NCBI GenBank assembly: GCA_030066315.1
Contig: JASJBW010000007.1
Location: forward strand, 1 to 43,960
DNA: 43,960 nt
Direction of reading: 5' to 3'
Source of the DNA: Gammaproteobacteria bacterium
GTDB taxonomy: Bacteria > Pseudomonadota > Gammaproteobacteria > GCA-001735895
Position 1 is the first letter of the stretch. Each line of letters starts with the position of its first letter. Below the pieces are notes generated by a model. It was not told the origin of the DNA. It searched no databases and saw only the letters and a program-made list of their open reading frames with translations. Made by a program: the position numbers and the translations under genes. Positions 1 through 7,890 of this stretch are shown here, in pieces.

Positions 1-104
1 GGATACGCGGCCAGTACCTGGCCCGGGGTTAACAGGCCGGCTGAGGCCGCCACGCCAACGGCACTCACCGCCAGGGTTCTTTTTAATAATGTTCTACGAT
101 TCAT
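1..104 (-). CDS. soxY: SoxY-like thiosulfate-oxidation carrier protein, N-terminal fragment
   Basis: Only the first 34 codons are present; the gene runs off the left edge. The start ATG (complement of 102-104) follows a good Shine-Dalgarno sequence, AGAGAGG. The peptide begins MNRRTLLKRTLAVSAV, a twin-arginine (Tat) signal with a hydrophobic core, and continues with GLLTPGQVLAAYP, which closely resembles the signal-peptide end and first mature residues of SoxY proteins. SoxY carries sulfur intermediates on a C-terminal cysteine as part of the periplasmic SoxYZ complex in thiosulfate oxidation. That C-terminal GGCGG motif and the expected partner soxZ would lie outside the window. The Tat signal is seen directly; the SoxY identity is inferred from resemblance of a short segment, so another Tat-exported protein is possible. 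Confidence 0.6.
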   Translation of the reverse strand, partial: MNRRTLLKRTLAVSAVGVAASAGLLTPGQVLAAY

Positions 105-171
105 GTTCACCTCTCTAAGTTAGTGTTATCACAGTATAAAAATGACAACTGAATGCCAAATGAATAAGGAC

Positions 172-200
172 TTGTGTAAGCAGGACGCGGCTCACATAAT
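172..200 (+). promoter_or_regulatory. candidate sigma-70 promoter for the lptM-lysA operon
   Basis: TTGTGT (172-177) and CATAAT (195-200) are separated by exactly 17 bases in the 135-bp divergent gap between the soxY-like gene and lptM. Both hexamers are near consensus. Transcription would start near 207 and leave a leader of about 30 bases before the lptM ATG at 240. For the opposite gene a weaker pair, TTGGCA (complement 154-159) and TATACT (complement 133-138), has only a 15-base spacer. Inference from hexamer matching only. Confidence 0.45.
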
Positions 201-239
201 ATTCATTTCATTTTTTTTCGGATATCATGGGCTAAATCT

Positions 240-368
240 ATGCGTTTTCTCTTACCCCGCTCGGCATTGGCAATATTACTCATCGGCAGTGTTTTTGTAA
301 TCAGTGCTTGTGGTAATAAGGGCCCATTAAGCCTACCCTCGCCAGAAACTTCGCAACAACAGAGTTAA
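240..368 (+). CDS. lptM: small LPS-assembly lipoprotein LptM (YifL family)
   Basis: A 42-codon gene. It encodes a lipoprotein signal (MRFLLPRSALAILLIGSVFV) ending in the lipobox ISAC, with the lipidated cysteine at residue 24, then GNKGPLSLPSPE. The CGNKGPL(Y/S)LP segment right after the lipid cysteine is the hallmark of the YifL/LptM family, and the position directly upstream of lysA-dapF is the usual one for it. In Escherichia coli LptM associates with the LptDE translocon at the outer membrane and helps its oxidative maturation. The stop at 366-368 lies six bases before the lysA start, so the two are very likely co-transcribed. Family assignment is strong despite the small size; function is by homology. 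Confidence 0.85.
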   Translation: MRFLLPRSALAILLIGSVFVISACGNKGPLSLPSPETSQQQS

Positions 369-374
369 ATTACA

Positions 375-1628
375 TTGGATCATTTCAATTACCTGGACGG
401 AGCGCTGTTTTGCGAACAGGTCCCACTGAGAACCATAGCCGAGACCTATGGTACTCCCGTATACGTCTATTCGCGTGCAACTCTCGAACGGCATTGGCAT
501 GCTTTTGATCAGGCGCTGTCTGATCGGCCTCATCTCGTTTGTTACGCGGTGAAAGCCAATTCGAATCTGGCGTTATTAAATATTTTGGCACGCCTCGGCA
601 GCGGTTTCGATATCGTTTCTGGGGGAGAACTACAGCGGGTAGTCCGCGCAGGCGGAGATCCTGCCAAGGTTGTTTTTTCCGGTGTAGGCAAACAACCTGA
701 CGAAATACAAATGGCTTTGCAACAGGGCATTCGCTGTTTCAATGTCGAATCTGAACAGGAATTACATACGATCAATGAAATTGCGGGGCAAATGCAAAAA
801 AAAGCCCCGATTTCATTTCGAGTGAATCCTGACGTTGATGCTAAAACTCATCCCTATATCTCCACTGGTCTGAAGGAAAACAAGTTTGGTATCGCCTTTG
901 AACAGGCTGAACAAGTTTACCTGCAGGCCAGCGCCCTGAAGTATATTGATATCATGGGCATTGACTGCCATATCGGCTCTCAATTGACTGAGCTTTCACC
1001 CTTTGTGGATGCGCTTGCACGGTTGCTTGGGTTGATCGATCGCCTGGCCTCTAAGGGCATCGATATCCATCATCTGGATCTTGGCGGTGGATTGGGAGTT
1101 CGTTATCAGGAAGAAAATCCACCCTTACCCGCGGAATGGGCCAGTGCACTCAATGATAAGCTGAGTAGTTTCCAGGGTGAGGTTGTTATCGAACCCGGCC
1201 GTGCCATTGCGGCCAACGCCGGCATTCTGCTCACCCGAATTAATGTCATTAAAAAGAACGAACACAAGAATTTTGCCATCATCGATGCCGCCATGAATGA
1301 CTTGATGCGCCCAGCCCTGTACAAGGCCTGGCAGGATATTATACCAGTGCATACAGATGCGAACGCAGAAGCAGCTGTCTACGATGTGGTGGGACCCATT
1401 TGTGAAACCGGTGATTTTCTTGGCAAGGATCGTGAACTACGGGTTCAACCTGGCGATCTCCTGGCCATACGATCATCCGGCGCCTATGGTTTTACCATGA
1501 GCTCCAATTATAATTCACGCCCGCGCGCTGCTGAAGTCATAGTGGATGGCGATCACCATCACTTGGTCCGTGAACGTGAATCCTTTGCTGATCTGATTCG
1601 TGGAGAATCCCTGCTACCAGCAGGTTAA
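375..1628 (+). CDS. lysA: diaminopimelate decarboxylase
   Basis: Catalyses the last step of lysine synthesis, PLP-dependent decarboxylation of meso-diaminopimelate, in the cytoplasm. The 417-residue protein has the PLP-binding lysine in YAVKANSN (K60), the HIGSQ motif, the glycine-rich GGGLGVRY phosphate-binding stretch, EPGRAI, and the CETGDFLG segment, whose cysteine belongs to the partner active site of the dimer. It ends with the YGFTMSSNYNSRPR region typical of LysA. Length matches the family. The start is TTG at 375, because no ATG or GTG in frame gives the conserved N-terminus. It lies six bases after lptM and five bases before dapF, so the first genes of this operon share lysine/peptidoglycan precursor metabolism. 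Confidence 0.97.
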   Translation: MDHFNYLDGALFCEQVPLRTIAETYGTPVYVYSRATLERHWHAFDQALSDRPHLVCYAVKANSNLALLNILARLGSGFDIVSGGELQRVVRAGGDPAKVVFSGVGKQPDEIQMALQQGIRCFNVESEQELHTINEIAGQMQKKAPISFRVNPDVDAKTHPYISTGLKENKFGIAFEQAEQVYLQASALKYIDIMGIDCHIGSQLTELSPFVDALARLLGLIDRLASKGIDIHHLDLGGGLGVRYQEENPPLPAEWASALNDKLSSFQGEVVIEPGRAIAANAGILLTRINVIKKNEHKNFAIIDAAMNDLMRPALYKAWQDIIPVHTDANAEAAVYDVVGPICETGDFLGKDRELRVQPGDLLAIRSSGAYGFTMSSNYNSRPRAAEVIVDGDHHHLVRERESFADLIRGESLLPAG

Positions 1629-1632
1629 AGTG

Positions 1633-2463
1633 ATGAAAATACTTTTTACCAAGATGCATGGACTGGGTAATGATTTCATGGTGATCGATGGTATTCATCA
1701 ATCGATCACGCCTGATCCAAAACTGATAGCCGCCTGGGCTGATCGTCATTTTGGTATTGGTTTTGACCAGTTGTTGCTGGTCGAGCCACCCAGCAATGCA
1801 GAAGCCCTGTTTAAATACCGAATTTTTAATGCTGATGGTGGTGAAGTGGATCAATGCGGCAACGGAGCGCGTTGCTTTGCGCGTTTTGTACGTGAAAAAG
1901 GTCTTACTGATGCCAAGGTGATTCCAGTGGAGACCAATACCGGTAGACTCGAACTCAAAATGATTGATGATGAACACGTCACGGTCAATATGGGGATTCC
2001 TGAGTTTGAGCCTCATAAAATACCGCTTAACACTCCCCAACGTCAGCACACTTACGAGCTTTCGCTGGGAGATCGTAAATTGACCTTCAGCGCCTTATCG
2101 ATGGGTAATCCTCATGCCGTATTTCAAGTAAAAAAATTAGATGATATGACAGTCCAACAATTGGGACCCCTGCTAGAATCACACCCGTTTTTTCCTCAAC
2201 GCGTCAATGCGGGTTTTATGCAGGTGACTGGTCGAGATGCCTTTAATTTAAGGGTATATGAGCGCGGTGTGGGTGAAACCCTGGCTTGTGGTAGTGGCGC
2301 CTGCGCCGCCATGGTGGCAGGTGTACAACTGGGATTACTGGATCACCAGGCTACTGCCCGTGTTCAGGGTGGTCATCTCCAACTCGACTGGCCAGGAGAA
2401 GGTAAGCCCGTTATGATGACGGGTAGCACCGCCGTGGTGTATGAAGGGGAAATCAACGTATGA
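1633..2463 (+). CDS. dapF: diaminopimelate epimerase
   Basis: Interconverts LL- and meso-diaminopimelate, supplying LysA and peptidoglycan synthesis, by a two-base cysteine mechanism without cofactor. Both catalytic cysteines are visible: C75 in NADGGEVDQCGNGARC and C219 in ETLACGSGACAA. The N-terminus FTKMHGLGNDF is the family signature. I chose ATG 1633 (276 residues, close to the 274 of E. coli) over upstream in-frame GTG codons, because the longer versions add residues overlapping the end of lysA that do not look conserved. The stop overlaps the next start by four bases (ATGA at 2460), indicating translational coupling. Confidence 0.96.
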   Translation: MKILFTKMHGLGNDFMVIDGIHQSITPDPKLIAAWADRHFGIGFDQLLLVEPPSNAEALFKYRIFNADGGEVDQCGNGARCFARFVREKGLTDAKVIPVETNTGRLELKMIDDEHVTVNMGIPEFEPHKIPLNTPQRQHTYELSLGDRKLTFSALSMGNPHAVFQVKKLDDMTVQQLGPLLESHPFFPQRVNAGFMQVTGRDAFNLRVYERGVGETLACGSGACAAMVAGVQLGLLDHQATARVQGGHLQLDWPGEGKPVMMTGSTAVVYEGEINV

Positions 2464-3161
2464 CCAATATAACCAACGCCGAGCCGGTACCAGACCTTAA
2501 TCTGGACGAAACATCGGTTATTGACTATCTAAAAAACAATCCAGAAACCCTGGAAAGACATCCAGAGGTGCTTACCATGCTGACATTTCCCCATGAAAGT
2601 GGTGCAGCTGTGTCTCTGGTTGAGCGCCAGTTAAAACTATTGCGTGAGGAAAACAAAGAACTCAAAGATAAACTCAGTGGACTGGTCAAGATTGCGCGCG
2701 AGAATGAAGAACTTGGACAACGCTTTCATCGCCTGTCCCTGGAATTAATGGCCACTCAGCAGTTGCATGATATCGTGGCATTAACACAGGACCAGGTACA
2801 AACTTTTTTTTACACGGATTACGTCAGTTTCTGTTTTCACGATGAACTGGCTGAAAAGCTAGATGGTCTAGAAAAAAATACCCTGGATGCCCAGAGTCCT
2901 TTAGCGCCCAAGGTTCGCAGCTGGATGCACTCCCGTAAACCTGTTTTTGGCCCGTTGGAAGATGACATGCTGCGCCTGTTATTCGGTGATAATCAACAGA
3001 TCGCTTCCAGTGTATTGATCCCAATTTATCATACCCGTGACATAGGATTACTGATGTTGGGGAGTAAAAGCCAAGATCGATTTCGTGCGGATATGGGCAC
3101 TGTCTTTCTGAAACAACTGGGAGAATTGATCAGCCATAAATTGAAGTATTTTCTGTCCTGA
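2460..3161 (+). CDS. DUF484 family protein (GAF-like)
   Basis: A 233-residue cytoplasmic protein of the DUF484 (YigA) family, whose genes habitually sit between dapF and xerC in gammaproteobacteria. The N-terminal part has the family pattern: VIDYLKNNPETLERHPEVL, then FPHESGAAVSLVERQ. A predicted coiled coil follows at about residues 60-100 (LLREENKELKDKL). The C-terminal half looks like a GAF-type sensor fold, ending in FLKQLGELISHKL. No catalytic motif is visible and the family role is not established. Position and co-transcription with the XerC recombinase suggest a link to cell-cycle or chromosome-dimer functions, but that is only guilt by association. Confidence 0.88.
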   Translation: MTNITNAEPVPDLNLDETSVIDYLKNNPETLERHPEVLTMLTFPHESGAAVSLVERQLKLLREENKELKDKLSGLVKIARENEELGQRFHRLSLELMATQQLHDIVALTQDQVQTFFYTDYVSFCFHDELAEKLDGLEKNTLDAQSPLAPKVRSWMHSRKPVFGPLEDDMLRLLFGDNQQIASSVLIPIYHTRDIGLLMLGSKSQDRFRADMGTVFLKQLGELISHKLKYFLS

Positions 3162-3166
3162 TCATC

Positions 3167-4078
3167 ATGTCTCTCAACCAGCATTTGTCCTCTTTTATTC
3201 AAATGCTTACCAACGAAAAATTTTACTCTCCACACACCTGCAAGAATTATCAAAAAGACCTGCAGCTGTTTGCAGATTACTTGCAATCTCTGCATATCAC
3301 GGATTGGCAGCAAGTGGATTACCGAACGGTTTCTGCATTTGCTGCGCAGCGTTTTCGTCAAGGTAAAAAAGGCAATACGATCCAGCGGGAACTCTCCTCT
3401 ATACGAAGTTTTTACCGATACCTGTTGCGACAACAAGTGGTTTCACATAATCCCGCCATCGATGTGAAAGCTCCAAAAACTGAAAAAAAACTCCCTAAAA
3501 CCTGTGATAGTGAACAGATCGAGCAATTGCTGAAATCATCATCTACTGATCATCCACTGCGTATTCGCGATCTGGCCATTTTTGAATTGATATACTCTTC
3601 CGGATTGCGCCTGGCAGAAGTGGTCAGTTTGAACCTCGATGATATCGACCTGCAACAACGTCAGTTAGTAGTGACCGGAAAGGGTAATAAAACTCGATAT
3701 CTGCCTGTTGGAAAAAAAGCCATTGAAGCCTTACGTCTTTGGCTGAAGGCGCGTCGAGGATTGCTAAAACATCAGGATGAAACAGCCCTTTTTCTCAGTC
3801 AGCAAGGGCAACGCCTGTCAGCGCGTTCCATTCAGAAACGGTTGAATAATCTTTCCAAACAGCAATCGCTACCCATACACCTCTCACCCCATATGTTACG
3901 GCATTCTTTTGCGACCCATTTACTGGAGTCCAGCTCTGATTTAAGAGCCGTACAGGAATTACTGGGGCATGCTGATATCAGTACTACACAAATTTATACA
4001 CATCTTGATTTCCAACATCTGGCCCAGGTTTATGACCAGGCTCACCCCAGGGCTAAAAAAAGATCCAATGAATCTTGA
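3167..4078 (+). CDS. xerC: site-specific tyrosine recombinase XerC
   Basis: Works with XerD at dif to resolve chromosome dimers at the division septum. The 303-residue protein has an N-terminal SAM-like core-binding domain (about 1-90) and a catalytic domain with all six expected residues: R148 (SSGLRLAEV), K172 (TGKGNKTRYLP), H242 and R245 (HMLRHSFATHLL), H268 (LLGHADISTT) and nucleophile Y277 (QIYTHL). Numbering is nearly the same as in E. coli XerC. It starts five bases after the DUF484 stop. The operon context (dapF-DUF484-xerC) argues for the housekeeping recombinase and not a mobile-element integrase. Its stop codon lies inside the -35 box of the following heat-shock promoter. Confidence 0.96.
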   Translation: MSLNQHLSSFIQMLTNEKFYSPHTCKNYQKDLQLFADYLQSLHITDWQQVDYRTVSAFAAQRFRQGKKGNTIQRELSSIRSFYRYLLRQQVVSHNPAIDVKAPKTEKKLPKTCDSEQIEQLLKSSSTDHPLRIRDLAIFELIYSSGLRLAEVVSLNLDDIDLQQRQLVVTGKGNKTRYLPVGKKAIEALRLWLKARRGLLKHQDETALFLSQQGQRLSARSIQKRLNNLSKQQSLPIHLSPHMLRHSFATHLLESSSDLRAVQELLGHADISTTQIYTHLDFQHLAQVYDQAHPRAKKRSNES

Positions 4079-4102
4079 AATTGAACCTCACCACCCCAAT
4101 AT
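4074..4102 (+). promoter_or_regulatory. sigma-32 (heat-shock) promoter for hslVU
   Basis: CTTGAAA at 4074-4080 and CCCCAATAT at 4094-4102 are separated by 13 bases, an excellent match to the RpoH consensus (CTTGAAA, 11-16 bases, CCCCATnT). The -35 element overlaps the xerC stop codon (TGA, 4076-4078). Transcription would begin near 4110, giving a leader of about 75 bases before the hslV start at 4186. HslVU is a classical RpoH regulon member, which supports the assignment. Confidence 0.8.
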
Positions 4103-4185
4103 CCGGCAATTCGGGTTCATGGGTTGCGTGCTGAAAAAAACGTCTACTCTTCCGGAATCACTTAAATATTTATCGAGGAATCGTC

Positions 4186-4725
4186 TTGGATCAATTCAGA
4201 GGCACCACCATACTTTCAGTTCGCCGGGGTAATTCAGTCGTCATCGGCGGCGATGGTCAAGTCACCATGGGTAACACTGTGATGAAAGGCAATGCTCGTA
4301 AAGTGCGGCGTCTTTTGAAAAACCAGGTGATCGCCGGATTTGCCGGTGGTACTGCTGATGCTTTTACCTTGTTTGAATTATTTGAAGGTAAGCTTGAAAA
4401 ACACAGCGGTCAGCTGGTTCGAGCTGCCGTAGAATTGGCTAAAGACTGGCGACAGGACCGGGTGTTGAGAAAGCTCGAAGCCCTGTTATGCGTTGCAGAC
4501 AAGGAGGCTTCTTTAATCATCTCCGGCAATGGTGACGTGATCGAACCGGAAGACGATCTGATGGCTATAGGCTCAGGTGGTGCTTTTGCCCAAGCAGCGG
4601 CGCGAGCAATGCTGGATACGACCGAAATGAATGCCCTAGACATTGTGGAAAAAGGCTTAAAGATAGCTGGTGACATCTGTATTTATACCAACCAGAACCG
4701 CACTATCGAACAACTGGATTACTAA
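4186..4725 (+). CDS. hslV: ATP-dependent protease subunit HslV (ClpQ)
   Basis: Threonine-protease subunit of the HslUV two-component protease, a double hexameric ring that degrades misfolded proteins in the cytoplasm. The sequence [41 protein letters not shown] and [16 protein letters not shown] is typical; 179 residues. The start codon is TTG at 4186, preceded by GAGGA. The product begins MDQFRG before the conserved Thr-Thr pair, so the catalytic N-terminal threonine would be T7, exposed by cleavage after G6. E. coli HslV lacks this hexapeptide; several other proteobacterial HslV proteins have a similar one. It is followed 17 bases later by hslU and is probably driven by the RpoH-type promoter at 4074-4102. 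Confidence 0.96.
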   Translation: MDQFRGTTILSVRRGNSVVIGGDGQVTMGNTVMKGNARKVRRLLKNQVIAGFAGGTADAFTLFELFEGKLEKHSGQLVRAAVELAKDWRQDRVLRKLEALLCVADKEASLIISGNGDVIEPEDDLMAIGSGGAFAQAAARAMLDTTEMNALDIVEKGLKIAGDICIYTNQNRTIEQLDY

Positions 4726-4742
4726 ATTTGAACGGTTAAAGC

Positions 4743-6089
4743 GTGGATACAAAATATATCAATCAATCTCCCATGACACCGCGTGAAATCACGCAGGAAC
4801 TGGATAAGCATATTATTGGACAGGATGAAGCCAAAAGGGCCGTAGCCATTGCCTTGCGAAATCGCTGGCGCAGATTGCAAGTGGCTGAAGATCTTCGCAA
4901 CGAAATAACTCCAAAAAACATTTTAATGATCGGTCCCACCGGGGTAGGTAAAACTGAAATCGCGCGACGTCTTGCGCGCCTGGCAAACGCTCCTTTCATT
5001 AAAGTTGAAGCCACAAAATTTACGGAAGTTGGTTATGTTGGCCGCGATGTTGAATCGATTGTACGCGATCTTGTCGATGTCTCGGTTAAAATGATGCGCG
5101 AAACTGAACTCGAGCGTGTAAAACACCGGGCGGAGGACGCGGCTGAAGAGCGTATCCTTGATGTGTTACTGCCCCGGCCTAATGACTTTCAGCAAGAAGC
5201 GGATGACTCAGCCAGTAGTACGCGTCAAAAATTCCGCAAAATGCTGCGCGAGGGCAAACTGGACGAAAAGGAGATCGAAATTGACGTGGTGACGCCATCC
5301 GTAGGCGTAGAAATTATGGCGCCTCCCGGAATGGAAGAGATGACCAACCAATTACAAGGCCTTTTCCAGAACATGGGCAGTGGTAAAACCAAGACCCGTA
5401 AGATGCCAGTCAAAGATGCCTTAAAACATCTAACTGACGAAGAAGCTTCCAAGCTCATTAATGAAGAAGAGCTCAAAATAGCTGCTTTGGAGAACGCCGA
5501 ACAAAATGGCATCGTGTTTATCGATGAGATAGACAAGGTGGCCAAGCGACAGGAGACCAGTGGCTCCGATGTCTCCCGTGAAGGGGTACAGCGGGATTTG
5601 CTACCTCTGGTAGAAGGCTGCACAGTCTCGACAAAATCCGGCATGATCAAGACAGATCACATCCTTTTCATTGCATCCGGCGCATTTCATTTGTCTAAAC
5701 CCAGTGACCTTATTCCAGAATTACAGGGCCGTTTACCGATCAGGGTAGAGCTGTCAGCGCTATCGGTGGGTGATTTTGTGCGCATCCTTAGAGAACCGGA
5801 TGCCGCTCTGACTGAACAATACAGTGCATTGATGGCCACTGAAGAGGTTTCATTGGAATTTACTGATGAAGGTTTGCAACGATTGGCGGAAGTGGCTTAT
5901 GAGGTTAATGAAAAACAAGAAAATATAGGCGCGCGTCGCCTGTATACGGTGATGGAACGACTTCTGGAATCCGTCAGTTTTGAGGCCTCCGATATGCGCG
6001 GAAAAAGTGTGGTGATTGACGCTGACTACGTGGCAGAACACCTCGAAGAATTGGCTAAAGACGAAGACCTTAGCCAATATATCTTGTAA
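4743..6089 (+). CDS. hslU: HslUV protease ATPase subunit HslU (ClpY)
   Basis: AAA+ unfoldase that binds, unfolds and threads substrates into HslV. The 448-residue product has the N-terminal [15 protein letters not shown] segment, Walker [12 protein letters not shown], the pore loop region EVGYVGRDV, an intermediate domain (about residues 110-240), Walker [11 protein letters not shown], the sensor region ending in [12 protein letters not shown], and the C-terminal tail LSQYIL that docks into HslV pockets. Start GTG at 4743 (an alternative ATG is at 4773, ten codons in, closer to the E. coli N-terminus). It follows hslV by 17 bases, so both subunits come from one transcript. Confidence 0.97.
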   Translation: MDTKYINQSPMTPREITQELDKHIIGQDEAKRAVAIALRNRWRRLQVAEDLRNEITPKNILMIGPTGVGKTEIARRLARLANAPFIKVEATKFTEVGYVGRDVESIVRDLVDVSVKMMRETELERVKHRAEDAAEERILDVLLPRPNDFQQEADDSASSTRQKFRKMLREGKLDEKEIEIDVVTPSVGVEIMAPPGMEEMTNQLQGLFQNMGSGKTKTRKMPVKDALKHLTDEEASKLINEEELKIAALENAEQNGIVFIDEIDKVAKRQETSGSDVSREGVQRDLLPLVEGCTVSTKSGMIKTDHILFIASGAFHLSKPSDLIPELQGRLPIRVELSALSVGDFVRILREPDAALTEQYSALMATEEVSLEFTDEGLQRLAEVAYEVNEKQENIGARRLYTVMERLLESVSFEASDMRGKSVVIDADYVAEHLEELAKDEDLSQYIL

Positions 6090-6120
6090 TCGAATCAATC
6101 CCTCGCAGGCAGATAATATT

Positions 6121-6495
6121 ATGAGCTCACCCAAACCCACAGAAATCAATTTTCACAAAGTGTCGCGCGTTCTTGAACTGGCGTTTAACGATGGCTCCCG
6201 TTTCCAATTGCCCGCAGAGTACCTTCGCGTCTACTCCCCCTCTGCTGAAGTGCAAGGTCACGGACCCGGTCAGGAAGTGCTCCAGATTGGCAAAGAAGAC
6301 GTCAATATCACTCACCTCGAACCCGTAGGCCACTATGCCATTAAGCTGATGTTCGATGACAATCATGACACCGGTCTTTACAGTTGGGATTACTTGTATC
6401 AATTGGGGGCCCATTACGATAAAAAATGGCAAACCTATCTTGAACGACTGGAAGCAGCCGGATATACCCGCAAGGAAAATAAGCTGGAAAGCTAG
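6121..6495 (+). CDS. DUF971 (gamma-butyrobetaine hydroxylase-like N-terminal) protein
   Basis: A 124-residue protein made of one GBBH-like N-terminal domain. The pattern VLELAFNDGSRFQLPAEYLRVYSPSAEVQGHG, then HLEPVGHYAIKLMFDDNHDTGLYSWDYLYQLG, is characteristic of the stand-alone DUF971 family. In larger proteins this domain precedes Fe(II)/2-oxoglutarate oxygenases, and elsewhere it accompanies Fe-S assembly factors. Stand-alone versions directly after hslU are common in proteobacteria and their role is unproven. Start ATG at 6121 is 31 bases after the hslU stop. An upstream in-frame extension into hslU was rejected because the conserved domain begins just after 6121. It probably shares the hslVU transcript. 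Confidence 0.88.
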   Translation: MSSPKPTEINFHKVSRVLELAFNDGSRFQLPAEYLRVYSPSAEVQGHGPGQEVLQIGKEDVNITHLEPVGHYAIKLMFDDNHDTGLYSWDYLYQLGAHYDKKWQTYLERLEAAGYTRKENKLES

Positions 6496-6650
6496 CAGAC
6501 CTGATAGCTTGACTGGATAAGCCCGAGTCCAGGTTTAAGCACTTTATCATCATACTGACATTCTTCAGCTTGTTCACTTAAGAGCCCTTTGCATGCAGAC
6601 CCAATCAGCCCATTCTGGTAAGCTGTATGCGGTAAAATACGAGCAAGGTT

Positions 6651-7403
6651 ATGAAAAACGAATCCACGACTCATTTTGGCTTCGAGCAAGTCCCGTCCAG
6701 TGAAAAAGCAGGCAAAGTTGCCGGTGTCTTTGATTCTGTAGCCAGTAACTACGACTTAATGAACGATGTCATGTCATTAGGCATACATCGCTTGTGGAAA
6801 AAATTCACCATTGAGATGTGTGGTTTACGTGAAGGGCACAAGGTATTGGATCTGGCAGGTGGAACCGGTGACCTTGCCATCAAGCAGGCGCAGAAGGTCG
6901 GTGACAGTGGTCACGTGATACTGGCGGATATCAATGCCTCCATGCTTCAGGAAGGACGTGATCGCGTATTGAATAAAGGCCTGGTAAATCGGATATCCAC
7001 GAGCCAATGTAACGCCGAGATCCTACCTTTTGATGACAATACTTTTGATTGCATCACGATCGCTTTTGGCTTACGCAATGTTACCGATAAAATTAAAGCA
7101 TTGCAGTCGATGCGCCGGGTATTGAAAGCCGGAGGACGGCTGTGTGTCCTGGAGTTCTCCAAACCACTACACCCACCCTTACAAAAACTTTACGATTTTT
7201 ATTCCTTTAATATCTTACCCAGAATGGGTGAATGGATTGCCAAGGACAAGGACAGCTATCAATATCTGGCTGAATCCATACGTATGCATCCGGACCAGGA
7301 AACCCTGAAACAAATGATGCTTAACGATGCGGGTTTTGATGAAGTCGAGGTTTTTAATATGACCGGTGGCATTGTTGCCTTGCATCGCGCCTTCAAATAT
7401 TAA
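6651..7403 (+). CDS. ubiE: ubiquinone/menaquinone biosynthesis C-methyltransferase UbiE
   Basis: SAM-dependent methyltransferase that C-methylates the benzoquinol ring in ubiquinone synthesis (and demethylmenaquinol where present). The 250-residue protein shows the family N-terminus [30 protein letters not shown], motif [13 protein letters not shown] for SAM binding, [19 protein letters not shown] and the C-terminal [15 protein letters not shown]. Start ATG at 6651. The 155-bp gap upstream contains a TTGACT at 6509-6514 with no convincing -10, so the promoter is unclear. It heads the ubiE-RDD-ubiJ-ubiB cluster for late ubiquinone synthesis. Confidence 0.97.
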   Translation: MKNESTTHFGFEQVPSSEKAGKVAGVFDSVASNYDLMNDVMSLGIHRLWKKFTIEMCGLREGHKVLDLAGGTGDLAIKQAQKVGDSGHVILADINASMLQEGRDRVLNKGLVNRISTSQCNAEILPFDDNTFDCITIAFGLRNVTDKIKALQSMRRVLKAGGRLCVLEFSKPLHPPLQKLYDFYSFNILPRMGEWIAKDKDSYQYLAESIRMHPDQETLKQMMLNDAGFDEVEVFNMTGGIVALHRAFKY

Positions 7404-7407
7404 ATTT

Positions 7408-7890
7408 ATGGCTTTGAGTCATCATCAGTTTCAAACCGCTGGATTTTGGCGACGTTTACTGGCTTTTCTACTGGATAGCCTGATGATTGGAGTTATCACT
7501 ACGATGATTACCGTGGGGCTATTTGGTGTGGAGTATATTTCACAACTGCAACATACTGATGCACTCGGACCAAAAGATTGGGTAGTGATCGCTCTGGAAC
7601 AAGGTGTACCTGCAGTGTGGACCATCGGTTTCTGGATTTTCTGGATGGCAACACCTGGAAAAATGTTGATGGATATCAAAATTGTCGATGCCAAATCCAT
7701 CGGCAAGGCCCGTAATGGGCAATTGGTGTTACGCTATTTCGGTTATATTTTAAGCGCCATTCCTTTGGGCCTGGGCTTTTTATGGATTTTAATCGATAAA
7801 AAGAACCAGGGTTGGCACGATAAATTATCCTCCACGCTGGTGATCATGCAGGATGAATCTTTAAAGCCATTAGAGTTTTACCATGGTTAA
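7408..7890 (+). CDS. RDD family integral membrane protein
   Basis: A 160-residue membrane protein of the RDD family. The conserved first-helix motif is FWRRLLAFLLDSLMIG (Arg and Asp present), followed by a second segment around WTIGFWIFWMATPGKMLMDIKIVD and a third around YILSAIPLGLGFLWILID. It ends with the typical KKNQGWHDKLSSTLVI. Function is not established; a few RDD proteins act as Na+/H+ antiporters, but most are uncharacterised. Start ATG at 7408 is four bases after the ubiE stop, and the 3' end overlaps ubiJ by eight bases, so it is embedded in the ubiquinone operon where E. coli has none. Confidence 0.85.
   Translation: MALSHHQFQTAGFWRRLLAFLLDSLMIGVITTMITVGLFGVEYISQLQHTDALGPKDWVVIALEQGVPAVWTIGFWIFWMATPGKMLMDIKIVDAKSIGKARNGQLVLRYFGYILSAIPLGLGFLWILIDKKNQGWHDKLSSTLVIMQDESLKPLEFYHG

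Noticed and set aside
1537-2049. 170-codon minus-strand frame opposite lysA and dapF
   Set aside because: Antisense shadow of two well-conserved genes; its protein has no recognisable features.
3167-4078. Tyrosine recombinase as a sign of a genomic island
   Set aside because: Conserved XerC numbering and the dapF-DUF484-xerC operon identify the housekeeping enzyme; no flanking repeats, tRNA or phage genes are present.
4110-4185. Possible RNA thermometer in the hslVU leader
   Set aside because: Only short pairings (TTCC with GGAA, GCAA with TTGC) can be drawn around the Shine-Dalgarno; not enough to support one.
6489-6510. AAGCTA/TAGCTT inverted repeat at the end of the DUF971 gene
   Set aside because: Only six pairs with a ten-base loop and no T-run; not a convincing terminator.
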